From Bacillus sp. MYb209 (lineage in GTDB: Bacteria; Bacillota; Bacilli; Bacillales; Bacillaceae_G): 64,000 nt of DNA. Below the pieces are notes generated by a model, which worked only from the letters and a program-made list of their open reading frames with translations, ran no database searches and was not told the origin of the DNA. A program made the translations under genes and the position numbers. This document shows, piece after piece, positions 1-8,478 of the stretch. Every line of letters begins with the position of its first letter. Position 1 is the first letter of the stretch. The stretch covers positions 50,084 through 114,083 of the forward strand of contig NZ_PCNZ01000015.1 in NCBI RefSeq assembly GCF_002975175.1. Direction: 5' to 3'.

Positions 1-719
1 TATGTTATTGTGCTTGTTACATATTTTTATATAAGGGATTAGATCATCCTTATATGTGGGTAATTTCAGCCATTTTATTTGCGCTTAGCAATATGATTTT
101 CCCAATGGGGTTATTTTTACCTATTTTTATAGCTGTATATGTGCTGTTAATTGAATTATTTCAATCAGCAACGAAACAAAAATTACTATTAAAAATGATA
201 GGACTACTTATTCTGTTTTATAGTACTCATTTTGGTGTGAGCTATGGTATCAAGATGATGGGAATGTCACAGTATACGATTTCTAATCAGACTTATGTTC
301 AATCTGTTTTAATTGGAAAAAGTCAAAATGAAGAAAAAACATCCAAAAATCAAAGTGTAAAAGAGCACATTGATCAAGAGTTAAAAGAAATGGAAGTAGA
401 AAGGTTTAAACTGTTAAAACCAGTTATTAACCAGCTTTCAGACGAGGGAATAAATTCTATTATTTTTAAATGTGAAAAGCTTATATATATAGCGGTGACA
501 TTATTTATGTCCATAGCTTTATTACATTTTCTAATTAAGAAACAGCAAAATGAAGGATATATGTTGTTTGTATTATTAATTACCGGATATGTATCGTTAA
601 GGCTCTTTCAAGTAGATATGGCATATTATAATATTATTATGCCAGCTTTGTTTATTTTACAAAGCTTTGGTGTTTATATGAGTTATTTTTATTGCCAAAA
701 AATATTTTTCAGAAAATAA
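1..719 (+). CDS. C-terminal part of a multi-pass membrane protein, probably a GT39/PMT-like glycosyltransferase (5' truncated)
   Basis: The reading frame is open from the first bases of the window, so the gene begins upstream and only its last ~238 codons are present. The visible part has hydrophobic segments, a charged hydrophilic stretch (K/E-rich, around nt 320-410) and two or three more membrane helices near the C-terminus. The opening segment (WVISAILFALSNMIFPMG) resembles the aromatic-rich helices of membrane glycosyltransferases that use polyprenyl-phosphate sugars. It precedes a cluster of polysaccharide genes, which supports an envelope role. The catalytic N-terminal loop lies outside the window, so the family call is an inference. 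A terminator follows the stop immediately. Confidence 0.55.
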   Translation, partial: CYCACYIFLYKGLDHPYMWVISAILFALSNMIFPMGLFLPIFIAVYVLLIELFQSATKQKLLLKMIGLLILFYSTHFGVSYGIKMMGMSQYTISNQTYVQSVLIGKSQNEEKTSKNQSVKEHIDQELKEMEVERFKLLKPVINQLSDEGINSIIFKCEKLIYIAVTLFMSIALLHFLIKKQQNEGYMLFVLLITGYVSLRLFQVDMAYYNIIMPALFILQSFGVYMSYFYCQKIFFRK

Positions 720-747
720 AAGAATCCATTTTGGATTCTTTTTTTGT
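717..747 (+). terminator. Rho-independent terminator of the membrane glycosyltransferase gene
   Basis: AAGAATCC and GGATTCTT form a stem around a short T loop and are followed by a run of seven T. It begins at the stop codon of the upstream gene. Confidence 0.85.
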
Positions 748-765
748 AGATGGATGATAAGGATG

Positions 766-801
766 AATACAAAGTGGGGATGAAGAATCTCCACTTTGTA
801 T
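766..801 (-). terminator. Hairpin terminator for the hemAT remnant
   Basis: ATACAAAGTGGGGA pairs with TCTCCACTTTGTAT around a 7-base loop, just past the stop of the leftward hemAT gene. The T-run on the minus strand is weak, so it may act mainly as a stabilising 3' hairpin. Confidence 0.6.
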
Positions 802-810
802 CGGTTTGCC

Positions 811-2090
811 TTATCGGTTTAGTTCTAGTTGTAAATTATCCGCTGTTAAGGCCATTTTCGAGGAATCGTCTTGAATACTCTTCATTACTTGTGAAATAGT
901 TTCTAATTCATTTTCAATTTTTTTATTTTGTTCTTTAGAGTTAGACATATCTTTTACGATTTCTTGGAAATATTGATCTGTCGCATGCATACTATCTGTC
1001 CCTTCAGATACGAGAGAGCTTATTTGTTCCACGGAAGAAGAGACGTGTATAATTTGTTCATTAGTTTTTTCAACGAGTTTTGTAACGTTGGAAATTGATT
1101 CTTTCGTTTGCTCTGATAACTTTCGGATTTCTCTCGCTACGACTGAAAAACCTTTACCAAATTCGCCAGCACGTGCAGATTCAATAGCAGCATTTAATGC
1201 TAGTAAATTTGTTTGCTCGGCGATTGATTTTACAATATCAATGATTTCGTTAATTTTGTTAGAAATATCAAGAAGTTCACGAGTATCAGTAATGATAGTT
1301 TCCATATTCGTTTGTTTTGCAGATTTAATTGTTCTTTGCCTTTATTGGCCTTTTCTTCTGATGTCGTAGCTAATGATGTACCTGTTTTGGCAATTCCTAC
1401 GATACTTTCTGATTTAGATGTTAACTGTTGAATAGAAGAGCTTGTTTTTTCAGATACTGCCGCTAGTTCTGTTGCAATATGTGTAATCGTCATAGATGTC
1501 AGTTCTTTTTCTTTTTCATGTTCTTTTTGGATTTTTTCATATTCGGATTCATAAGCTGCAATAACAAGTTCTTGTTCTAATATGAATAATTTATTTATTA
1601 CGTTTATAGAATAAGGAAAATCGTCTATCGTTGAAATTTTCGTTTGCAAAATCTTCATGATGGAGCGGAATAATTCTTGATAAGCAGCAGTATACCATTT
1701 TCTATGTAAACCAATTTGTACGTGCCTTTTTGCAATTCTAACACGTTGTTCAATAAAATCTTCATTCATATTCCCGCTGAACAATTCTTTAATATGTGTC
1801 TTTAAAGTTTGTTTTAATTTGGGAATAGAGCTGTAGCGTTCAATAACAGCAATTAAATTAGGTTGTTTTGTGATGTTGGTGTAGAATTTTTCTGTTATCC
1901 AATCTATTTCCTCATAAATAAATGGCTGTAATACTTTAACAATTTGTAAATCTTCCTTTGAAATATGTAGCATATCCATTTGAGTTTTTAGTTCAGAATT
2001 AGCAGGCACGTTAAATATGATTTTTTGGTCTTTGCTTAATTCAATTATACTGGTGTTTGTTTTATTTTTTTAAAAAACCCCAAGCATCAT
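811..2090 (-). pseudogene. hemAT: hemAT: heme-based aerotaxis transducer, broken by an early stop and a frameshift
   Basis: Intact HemAT is a soluble haem-globin oxygen sensor fused to a methyl-accepting chemotaxis signalling domain (about 430 aa in B. subtilis). The globin half is present, with the proximal-His segment AKRHVQIGL, and so is the MCP tip ([21 protein letters not shown]). Two lesions are visible. From the best start (ATG at 2087 or 2090, AGGGGG ribosome site) the frame reads MLGVF then a TAA at 2070-2072. Near 1324-1326 an A-tract seems one base short, so the frame up to ...KGKEQL continues one frame over as [19 protein letters not shown] at 2009 opens a shorter globin frame without a good ribosome site. 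Restoring both sites gives ~426 aa. It is probably non-functional unless both lesions are sequencing errors. Confidence 0.85.
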
Positions 2091-2186
2091 TCTTCCCCCT
2101 GTTTATAAAGCGTTTTCATTTTTTGTTCTAATGTAATTATATATTTTTATATACAATTACTCTATAGTATATGGAATTGTATATAA

Positions 2187-2219
2187 ATTAAGAGAATTCT
2201 ATGTAGAATTCTCTTAATG
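2187..2219 (-). terminator. Terminator overlapping the stop of the TRIC-family gene
   Basis: ATTAAGAGAATTCT and AGAATTCTCTTAAT form a perfect 14-bp stem with a 4-base loop. The stem includes the stop codon of the leftward gene. Confidence 0.7.
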
Positions 2220-2846
2220 GCCTTTATTAATTTTTGCATGTGTTTTAAAGAAAACTGGGAAATGTACATTATATATTACGGTGACCACACGAATAACGAA
2301 TGTTATTAATAAACAAACATAGAAAGCTAATACGTGTGCCCCCATTGCATGTGTAATTAAGAAACTAACTGCTCCTAAAATAGAAGCAATTGCATATATC
2401 TCTTTTCGGAATACATACGGGATATCTTGAGCGCAAATGTCACGTAAAATACCGCCCCCAATACCTGTAATAACTCCCATTGAAACGACTAAAAACGAGG
2501 CGTCAACGTGATGTGACATTGCTGCATTTGCACCAATAGCTGTAAATACACCTAAACCAACAGCATCAGAAAGCATAATAACAACTTGAAGTTTATTGAT
2601 GCGCTCAAAAAACATACATGTGAATAATGCTGATAGTACACTTACGAAAAAGTAAATGGGTTTTACAAATGCGACAGGAGGCAGGTTACCAATCATAATA
2701 TCACGAATAATACCGCCGCCGAGCGCAGTAGCTACAGCTAAACAAAGGACACCAAATAAATCTAGATCTTTTTTCAAACCAACTAATGTACCAGAAATGG
2801 CAGCGGCGATAATGCCAAGAAACGTAAATATATCGATTAATAACAT
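2214..2846 (-). CDS. TRIC/UPF0126 family membrane protein (YvgT-like)
   Basis: The 210-residue protein has about seven hydrophobic segments and shows the internal duplication typical of UPF0126. The two halves carry related glycine-rich motifs, ATALGGGIIRDIMIG near residue 40 and VITGIGGGILRDICAQ near residue 125. Bacterial members are trimeric cation (K+) channels related to animal TRIC; older annotation calls them glycine transporters. The ATG start has a ribosome site (AGAGGAAGG) about 8 bases upstream. It stands alone, between the broken hemAT and a gap of about 500 bp. Substrate is not deducible from the sequence. Confidence 0.85.
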   Translation of the reverse strand: MLLIDIFTFLGIIAAAISGTLVGLKKDLDLFGVLCLAVATALGGGIIRDIMIGNLPPVAFVKPIYFFVSVLSALFTCMFFERINKLQVVIMLSDAVGLGVFTAIGANAAMSHHVDASFLVVSMGVITGIGGGILRDICAQDIPYVFRKEIYAIASILGAVSFLITHAMGAHVLAFYVCLLITFVIRVVTVIYNVHFPVFFKTHAKINKGH

Positions 2847-3341
2847 GGCTTTAATTCCTTCCTCTTAAAGATGTTCCAGAGAAAAAATATACACTAAAGT
2901 TTTGGAAATAACAATTACTTTTCGCTACATGTAGAAAAATGGATGAAATAGCTAAAGAAAGCGTTTGAAAATGCTTGATAAGTAGCAATAAAGTAAAGCG
3001 GAAAAGTGTGGAAAGATTAATAGTATAGTTTTTTGATGTAGCTTAGTTGGAGGGATGGTACAATAAGAGAAGTCCGCTTTGTACATTTGTATAAAATGAT
3101 AAAAAAATATTTCTGTACGGTCGAAAATAAGTGCATATGTGTTAGATAGTTTTTATAGGGATGGGGAAGGATAGCTAAAGGACAATGTTTTCGGTTACTA
3201 ATAATGCTGGATTTGACTAGTTTCGGCATGAAAAATAGTTCTCAATTTAAATATGAGTTATGTTATAATTGCTAGGTGTGTTTAAACAGTAGAAAACTAT
3301 GATTAAAAGATAATGTAAAGATTTTTTATGGAGGTCTTGGA
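2847..3341. other. Intergenic region without a convincing gene; promoter of the polysaccharide operon at its right end
   Basis: This 495-bp gap separates divergent genes. I see no ORF with a plausible ribosome site and family resemblance; a 70-codon open frame on the minus strand (3017-3229) looks like chance. The only clear signal is an extended -10 (TGTTATAAT, 3261-3269) followed by a ~75-base leader and GGAGG ahead of the gene at 3342. Confidence 0.6.
3261..3269 (+). promoter_or_regulatory. Extended -10 promoter (TGnTATAAT) for the polysaccharide operon
   Basis: TGTTATAAT is a perfect extended -10. The hexamer 17 bp upstream (CTCAAT) is a poor -35, as is usual for extended -10 promoters. 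Transcription would run into the gene at 3342. Confidence 0.55.
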
Positions 3342-4793
3342 ATGTTAGCAAATCAAGCTAGGGTTAGATTTGAGCATTTTTTGCTCTTTTTTATTATTTT
3401 ACAGCCTGTTTTAGATTTATTAACGTCTCTTAGCATCGTTTTATTAAAGTCAAATGCCACTGTTGGAATTTTGGTAAGATTTCTTATTATGGCTGTTGGT
3501 GGTATTTACATTTTAATTCAGGCAAAAGAGAAGGAAAATAGGAAGTTTTTAATTTACTTAATACTATTAGCAGTAGTTTTAGGGATAGGGTTTATTAATA
3601 ATAAACTAGTTAAGAATCCTATTGTACTTGGTGAAGAAGTTAAGTTTGTTGCGAAGGCATTATATATATATATTATGCTAGGATCATACATTTTAGCTTT
3701 AAAATCATTGAAAAAGAAAGTAAATATTAGTGACAAAGTCAGAAATAGTATTGTGTATTCAACATTAATCATTAACGCTATTATGGTTATTTCTATTTCG
3801 ACATCTACAGACTTTGGTAGTTATCAATGGATGAAAGTTGGTTCCCGAGGGTGGTTCTATGCAGGTAATGAACTAGGGTCAATCTTAGCTATTATTTTCC
3901 CTATCGTGGTACTATATTCTATTCAAAAAACAAAGAGCGTGAAACACGTTTTATATTGGATTCCATCGCTTTTAATGATTTACTCGTTAATTCAAGTTGG
4001 TACGAAAGTAGGGATGGGCTCAATTGGTGCTACGTTAGCAGCAGCAATCGGGATTATCGTACTACAATTATTATTTGATAGAAGAAATCCAAACAAAAAG
4101 TCTCTTGTACTTAATGGATTAATTGCTATTGTCCTATTAGCTGGTGTTGTCGGAACGTTTAAAATGACGCCATTAGCACAAAATATGGGTATTCATAACA
4201 ACTATTTATCAGAACAAAATGTAGCGCAGCAAGGTCAAAAAGAAAAAGAAATTAAAGAGAAAATTAAAAAAGAAGAAAAACAACATAAAGTTGAGAAACC
4301 AGAAGAAAAGGCGAAGGTAGAAGCGGAAGTTAAGAAAGAGCTTGAGAAAGAGCAAAAGAAAGAAAATCAAGAAAATCTTATTTTCAGTGGACGTCAAGTA
4401 TATGAAGAGAGACATAAGCAGTTCTTTAAAGAAGCGCCAATGTCACAAAAGTTATTAGGAATGGGTTATGCAGGTAACTATAAATATAATGAACAAAAGC
4501 AGCCAGATCCGAAGCTAATCGAAATGGACTTCCATGATTGGTTTTATGATTTCGGAATTATTGGTTTTGCGTTAATGATGATTCCATTTATTTATTACGG
4601 CGTAAGAATCCTACTAGCATTTGTTACAAGATTTAAGGAAATATTTAATGTGAAATATGGAATGATTACAGTAAGCTTAGTATTAGCATTAGGTATTGCA
4701 TATATTGCAGGACATATTTTGACAGCACCAGGAGTAGGGATTTACTTTGTAGTGGTGTTAGCTTATCTAATCGTAGATCTAGAAATTGAATGA
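3342..4793 (+). CDS. O-antigen ligase/polymerase-like membrane protein
   Basis: The 483-aa integral membrane protein has about ten helices plus one large hydrophilic loop before the last three, the topology of Wzy/WaaL-type proteins that polymerise or transfer lipid-linked polysaccharide outside the membrane. The loop (roughly residues 285-385) contains a strongly charged Lys/Glu stretch of ~60 residues predicted to be helical or coiled, then SGRQVYEERHKQFF, which resembles the Wzy_C signature region. The start follows GGAGG by 8 bases. It heads a same-strand cluster with a GT4 and a TagA-type transferase. In this group such proteins are implicated in secondary cell wall polysaccharide assembly; a role here is inferred from context. 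Confidence 0.75.
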   Translation: MLANQARVRFEHFLLFFIILQPVLDLLTSLSIVLLKSNATVGILVRFLIMAVGGIYILIQAKEKENRKFLIYLILLAVVLGIGFINNKLVKNPIVLGEEVKFVAKALYIYIMLGSYILALKSLKKKVNISDKVRNSIVYSTLIINAIMVISISTSTDFGSYQWMKVGSRGWFYAGNELGSILAIIFPIVVLYSIQKTKSVKHVLYWIPSLLMIYSLIQVGTKVGMGSIGATLAAAIGIIVLQLLFDRRNPNKKSLVLNGLIAIVLLAGVVGTFKMTPLAQNMGIHNNYLSEQNVAQQGQKEKEIKEKIKKEEKQHKVEKPEEKAKVEAEVKKELEKEQKKENQENLIFSGRQVYEERHKQFFKEAPMSQKLLGMGYAGNYKYNEQKQPDPKLIEMDFHDWFYDFGIIGFALMMIPFIYYGVRILLAFVTRFKEIFNVKYGMITVSLVLALGIAYIAGHILTAPGVGIYFVVVLAYLIVDLEIE

Positions 4794-4798
4794 TAAAA

Positions 4799-4832
4799 AT
4801 AAAAGCTAACTTTTGTTAGCTTTTATTTTTTA
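4799..4832 (+). terminator. Terminator after the O-antigen-ligase-like gene
   Basis: AAAAGCTAAC and GTTAGCTTTT form a 10-bp stem followed by ATTTTTT. The next gene (4889) would then need read-through or its own promoter. Confidence 0.85.
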
Positions 4833-4888
4833 GTACAGTAAAATAAAGATAGATGGAAATGTAGCGAGGATTTAAAGGAGGAAAAAAT

Positions 4889-5998
4889 ATGAGGATATTG
4901 CATATGAATGCAGGAGCAGAAGATGGTGGAGGAAAAACACATATTATTTCACTGCTTGATCAGTTTCCGGATGGTGAAGTAGAATTAGCAGTATTTGAAG
5001 ATGGAATTGTTGCGAAAGAAGCAAGAGAGCTAGGAATAAAAGTTCATGTATTTTCACAAAAATCTCGCTATGATTTATCCATTTTAAAGAACATAAGTGA
5101 ATTCATTAATAAAGAAAAATTTGATGTAGTTCATACACACGGTCCTAGGGCGAATTTCTTTGTTTCTCTAATGAAGAAGAAATTCGCGGCAAAATGGGTA
5201 ACGACAATTCATAGTGATCCATTTCAAGACTTTACTAAACAAGGCTTAAAAGGCTGGATTTTTACTAAGTTAAATTTGAAATCTTTAAAAAATATAGATT
5301 TATTTTTTGTTGTAACGAATAGGTTGAAAAAAAGCTTAGCGGCATTAGGTATTTCAAATGAAAAGATGCATGTTATTTATAACGGGATTGAATATGATCA
5401 GGAAAAAGCAGATGGCTATAATAAAAAGGAAATGTTTAATATTGACGAAGATGTGTTTACGGCAATCCAAGTAGCGCGTCTGCATCCTGTTAAAGGACAT
5501 GAAGTTTTATTCGATGCGTTACAACAAACGAAATTGGAAAAAATTAAAGTGTTATTAGTTGGTGATGGGCCGTTAGAAGGAGAACTAAAGGCATTAGCTA
5601 CTGAAAAAGGGATTAATGATAAAGTTGAATTTTTAGGGCATCGTCAAGATGTGAAACAATTATTCGCTTCATCACATGTCAATTTGTTAACTTCCCATAG
5701 CGAAGGATTTCCATTAGTTTTATTAGAAGCGGCAAATCAACGTGTACCATCAATTGTGACTAGAGCAGGAGAAATCGAACCGTTAATTGCAGATGAAACG
5801 TATGGATGGATTGTACCAACTGGTGATGGCAAGGCATTGGCATCGGCATTAGAAGAGGCGTATGACAAGTGGAAAACTGGAGAGTTATCAGTAATGGGCA
5901 AGCATATTTATGAGCATGCTACTATGAACTTCTCACTTCAAAAATTATATGAAGATACGAAAGAAACATATAAGCAATTAATAGCGAAAAACTTTTAA
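4889..5998 (+). CDS. GT4 family glycosyltransferase
   Basis: The 369-aa protein has a GT-B fold pattern. Its N-terminal Rossmann domain opens MRILHMNAGAEDGGGKTH. Its C-terminal domain has LHPVKGHEVLFDAL, LLVGDGPLEGEL and the E-x7-E motif in SEGFPLVLLEAA (about residue 270), which binds the nucleotide-sugar diphosphate. It probably adds a sugar from a nucleotide donor to a lipid-linked intermediate at the cytoplasmic face. AAAGGAGG lies 8 bases before the ATG. The next gene starts 21 bp after the stop, so the two are likely cotranscribed. Sugar specificity cannot be read from the sequence. Confidence 0.85.
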   Translation: MRILHMNAGAEDGGGKTHIISLLDQFPDGEVELAVFEDGIVAKEARELGIKVHVFSQKSRYDLSILKNISEFINKEKFDVVHTHGPRANFFVSLMKKKFAAKWVTTIHSDPFQDFTKQGLKGWIFTKLNLKSLKNIDLFFVVTNRLKKSLAALGISNEKMHVIYNGIEYDQEKADGYNKKEMFNIDEDVFTAIQVARLHPVKGHEVLFDALQQTKLEKIKVLLVGDGPLEGELKALATEKGINDKVEFLGHRQDVKQLFASSHVNLLTSHSEGFPLVLLEAANQRVPSIVTRAGEIEPLIADETYGWIVPTGDGKALASALEEAYDKWKTGELSVMGKHIYEHATMNFSLQKLYEDTKETYKQLIAKNF

Positions 5999-6019
5999 TG
6001 ATAGAGAGGATAGTTAAAT

Positions 6020-6760
6020 ATGGCAGTACAAACGGTTGATATTCTAGGTGTTCCTTTCTCTACAATGACAATGGATGAAACGGTCCAATATTTAAAGGAA
6101 CAACTAGAATTGGAGCAAACTGATACTTTTCAGGTAGTAACAGCAAATCCTGAAATTGTTATGTGTGCAAAAAAGGATGAAGAGTTCCATAAAACATTAC
6201 TAAATACCGATTTAATTACACCTGATGGTATTGGGGTTGTAAAAGCAAGTGGTATGCTTGGTACACCTGTAAAAGAACGTGTAGCAGGTTTTGACTTAAT
6301 GTGTAATTTATTTGCGAAGTTATCAGAAGAGAATAAACCAGTATCTGTTTTCTTATTAGGTGCAAAACCACATGTTGTACAAGCCGCGGCTGATCATTTA
6401 ACGAAGACATATTCAGCTGCATCTATCGTGGGGATACAAGATGGATATTTTAAACAAGAAGAAGAAGAGAATATTGTTTCACGTATTCAAGAGGCAAAAC
6501 CAGATTTATTACTTGTTGCACTTGGCTTTCCAAGACAAGAAAACTTTATCCAAAACAATAAGCATCGTTTAGAAACGAAAATGGCTGTTGGAGTAGGCGG
6601 TAGTTTAGATGTGTGGGCTGGAGAGGTAAAGCGTGCGCCAAAATGGATACAAGCTATTCATTTAGAGTGGTTTTACAGATTATGTAGTAATCCAACACGC
6701 TGGCGTCGTCAGTTAGTATTAGCCGAGTTTTTAAAAGAAGTAATGCGTTCAAAAAAGTAG
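6020..6760 (+). CDS. tagA: WecB/TagA/CpsF family glycosyltransferase
   Basis: This is a 246-aa GT26 enzyme with the family motifs TANPEIV (residues ~41-47), TPDGIGVV (~70), FLLGAKP and GFPRQENFI, plus a C-terminal basic/aromatic stretch (HLEWFYRLCSNPTRWRRQ) that touches the membrane. TagA adds N-acetylmannosamine to undecaprenyl-PP-GlcNAc, giving the ManNAc-beta-1,4-GlcNAc linkage disaccharide of wall polymers. In the B. cereus group this disaccharide belongs to the secondary cell wall polysaccharide rather than to a B. subtilis-type teichoic acid. The symbol reflects family membership; the exact acceptor is inferred. Confidence 0.8.
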   Translation: MAVQTVDILGVPFSTMTMDETVQYLKEQLELEQTDTFQVVTANPEIVMCAKKDEEFHKTLLNTDLITPDGIGVVKASGMLGTPVKERVAGFDLMCNLFAKLSEENKPVSVFLLGAKPHVVQAAADHLTKTYSAASIVGIQDGYFKQEEEENIVSRIQEAKPDLLLVALGFPRQENFIQNNKHRLETKMAVGVGGSLDVWAGEVKRAPKWIQAIHLEWFYRLCSNPTRWRRQLVLAEFLKEVMRSKK

Positions 6761-6783
6761 CGGAACATCGCTACTTTTTTTTA
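6751..6783 (+). terminator. Terminator of the glycosyltransferase pair
   Basis: AAAAAAGTAGCG and CGCTACTTTTTT pair around a 5-base loop and are followed by more T. The stem overlaps the tagA stop. Confidence 0.85.
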
Positions 6784-6797
6784 TTTGTTTATTTTTG

Positions 6798-6956
6798 ATA
6801 AAGTGAAACTTTAATCAGTGGGGGTTTTGTTCATCCCCCACTGATTATCAGCCCTCACCAATCGGGCATTTACGGGCAGCCCGACTCCCAACTAACTTCT
6901 TTGCTCCAGCTGGATTTTGAGGTGGGAGTTCTACTGCCCGCAAATAGCGGGATAAA
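6798..6956 (+). repeat. bcr1-like structured repeat, copy A
   Basis: The element is ~150 bp, flanked on both sides by ATAAA (6798-6802, 6952-6956). It opens GTGAAACTTTAATCAGTGGGGG, forms a CAGTGGGGG/CCCCCACTG hairpin, then a large stem closed by CGGGCAG/CTGCCCG that contains CTCCCA/TGGGAG, and ends CCCGCaaataGCGGG. Length, ATAAA/TTTAT duplication and strong folding match my recollection of the bcr1 repeat of the B. cereus group. Four more copies are in this window, all in the same orientation. Confidence 0.8.
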
Positions 6957-7021
6957 CATTTTACTTTTTGGGAGTGATGAAGGAGAATTTTTTATACGAA
7001 AGTATTTTACTTATGCAATAC

Positions 7022-7055
7022 ACACATGTAAAATGATGTGTAAAGACACCTGTGT
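7022..7055 (+). promoter_or_regulatory. Putative NiaR (YrxA) operator upstream of the niacin permease
   Basis: ACACctGTGT at 7046-7055 is a perfect dyad that abuts the AAGGAGGA ribosome site. A second, weaker half-symmetric copy ACACatGTAA lies at 7022-7031. NiaR, the nicotinate-responsive repressor of Bacillus, uses ACA/TGT-type palindromes and controls niaP. The assignment rests on motif resemblance and gene identity. Confidence 0.5.
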
Positions 7056-7069
7056 AAGGAGGACTTCTT

Positions 7070-8269
7070 GTGAGCAAGGTAAAAGAAATTTCGAAGCGAA
7101 AGCTACTTGGTATAGCGGGGCTTGGCTGGCTATTTGACGCAATGGATGTTGGAATGCTTTCATTTGTAATAGTGGCGTTGCAAAAAGAGTGGGGATTAAG
7201 TACTCAAGAGATGGGTTGGATAGGTAGTATTAACTCAATTGGTATGGCTGTAGGGGCGCTCGTTTTTGGGATACTATCAGATAAAATAGGACGGAAATCG
7301 GTCTTTATTATTACATTATTACTATTTTCTATTGGTAGTGGCTTAACGGCTTTAACGACGACACTCGCGATGTTCCTCGTTTTACGCTTTTTAATTGGTA
7401 TGGGGCTTGGCGGGGAACTTCCAGTTGCATCTACCCTTGTATCGGAGAGTGTTGAAGCACACGAACGTGGGAAAATAGTTGTACTATTAGAAAGCTTTTG
7501 GGCTGGTGGTTGGTTAATCGCAGCTCTTATCTCATATTTTGTTATTCCTAAATACGGTTGGGAAGTTGCTATGGTATTAAGTGCAGTTCCAGCGTTATAT
7601 GCTTTATATTTAAGATGGAATTTACCCGATTCTCCGCGATTTGAAAAGGTTGCAAAAAGGCCATCTGTTATTGAAAATATAAAATCGGTTTGGTCTGGAG
7701 AGTATCGTAAAGCAACAATTATGTTATGGATTCTATGGTTTTGTGTTGTCTTTTCCTATTATGGAATGTTCCTTTGGTTACCTAGTGTAATGGTACTGAA
7801 AGGCTTTAGTTTAATAAAAAGTTTTCAGTACGTACTCATTATGACCTTAGCTCAACTTCCAGGATATTTCACAGCTGCATGGTTTATTGAACGTCTTGGT
7901 CGTAAATTTGTATTGGTTACGTATTTAATTGGTACAGCATGTAGTGCTTATGTGTTCGGAATTGCGGAGTCATTAACAGCATTAATAGTGGCAGGTATGT
8001 TACTATCCTTCTTTAATTTAGGTGCTTGGGGTGCATTATACGCTTATACACCGGAACAGTATCCAACAACTATTCGCGGTACAGGTGCAGGAATGGCAGC
8101 GGCATTTGGACGTATTGGTGGTATTCTTGGACCACTATTAGTAGGGTATTTAGTTGCTTCACAAGGTTCACTATCGCTAATATTTACGATTTTCTGTGGA
8201 TCAATTTTAATTGGGGCACTTGCTGTAGTTATACTTGGTCAAGAAACGAAACAGAGGGAATTAGTATAA
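7070..8269 (+). CDS. niaP: Niacin permease NiaP (YceI), MFS transporter
   Basis: This 399-aa, 12-helix major facilitator protein is very close to B. subtilis NiaP/YceI along its whole length, for example RKLLGIAGLGWLFDAMDVG at the N-terminus, RFLIGMGLGGELPVASTLVSE in helices 4-5 and GAWGALYAYTPEQYPTTIRGTG near helix 10. It imports nicotinate (and nicotinamide) for NAD salvage. The start is a GTG 9 bases after AAGGAGGA. The DGKxGRR-like loop reads DKIGRKSV. The gene sits between two bcr1-like repeats. Its stop codon TAA lies inside the ATAAA flank of the second one, which suggests that repeat landed exactly at the gene end. Confidence 0.85.
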   Translation: MSKVKEISKRKLLGIAGLGWLFDAMDVGMLSFVIVALQKEWGLSTQEMGWIGSINSIGMAVGALVFGILSDKIGRKSVFIITLLLFSIGSGLTALTTTLAMFLVLRFLIGMGLGGELPVASTLVSESVEAHERGKIVVLLESFWAGGWLIAALISYFVIPKYGWEVAMVLSAVPALYALYLRWNLPDSPRFEKVAKRPSVIENIKSVWSGEYRKATIMLWILWFCVVFSYYGMFLWLPSVMVLKGFSLIKSFQYVLIMTLAQLPGYFTAAWFIERLGRKFVLVTYLIGTACSAYVFGIAESLTALIVAGMLLSFFNLGAWGALYAYTPEQYPTTIRGTGAGMAAAFGRIGGILGPLLVGYLVASQGSLSLIFTIFCGSILIGALAVVILGQETKQRELV

Positions 8270-8334
8270 AGAGAAACTTTAATCAGTGGGTGTTTTGTCC
8301 ATCAACCACTGATTATTAGCCCGCACCAATCGGG
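8266..8334 (+). repeat. bcr1-like repeat, copy B (truncated)
   Basis: ATAAAGAGAAACTTTAATCA starts the copy. The first hairpin (CAGTGGGTG/CAACCACTG) and the following CCAATCGGG are present, then the sequence diverges, so the whole second half is missing. The TAA stop of niaP is embedded in the left ATAAA. Confidence 0.75.
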
Positions 8335-8341
8335 ATCAAAG

Positions 8342-8376
8342 AAAAGGGGAATCAAAGTGGTTTCCTTTTTTCTGTT
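8342..8376 (+). terminator. Probable terminator after niaP
   Basis: AAAAGGGGAA pairs with TTTCCTTTTTT using some G-U pairs. A T-rich tail follows. It is moderately strong. Confidence 0.5.
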
Positions 8377-8478
8377 TTTTTAGATAAATAATGGTATAGT
8401 AAGAAAAAGGGATTGTTTCTTACTAAAGCGAATGTATACAACAAGACATATGGACAAAGGAATTAGGTGGCTGGATAA

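Noticed and set aside
2956-2972. Possible CcpA cre site (GAAAGCGTTTGAAA)
   Set aside because: The TG at the left end of the consensus is missing and the site is not placed sensibly against a promoter.
3017-3229. 70-codon minus-strand open frame in the gap before the O-antigen-ligase-like gene
   Set aside because: No good ribosome site, no family resemblance, and composition of non-coding AT-rich DNA.
6901-7137. Open frame upstream of and overlapping niaP
   Set aside because: It begins inside bcr1-like copy A and overlaps the well-supported niaP start in another frame.
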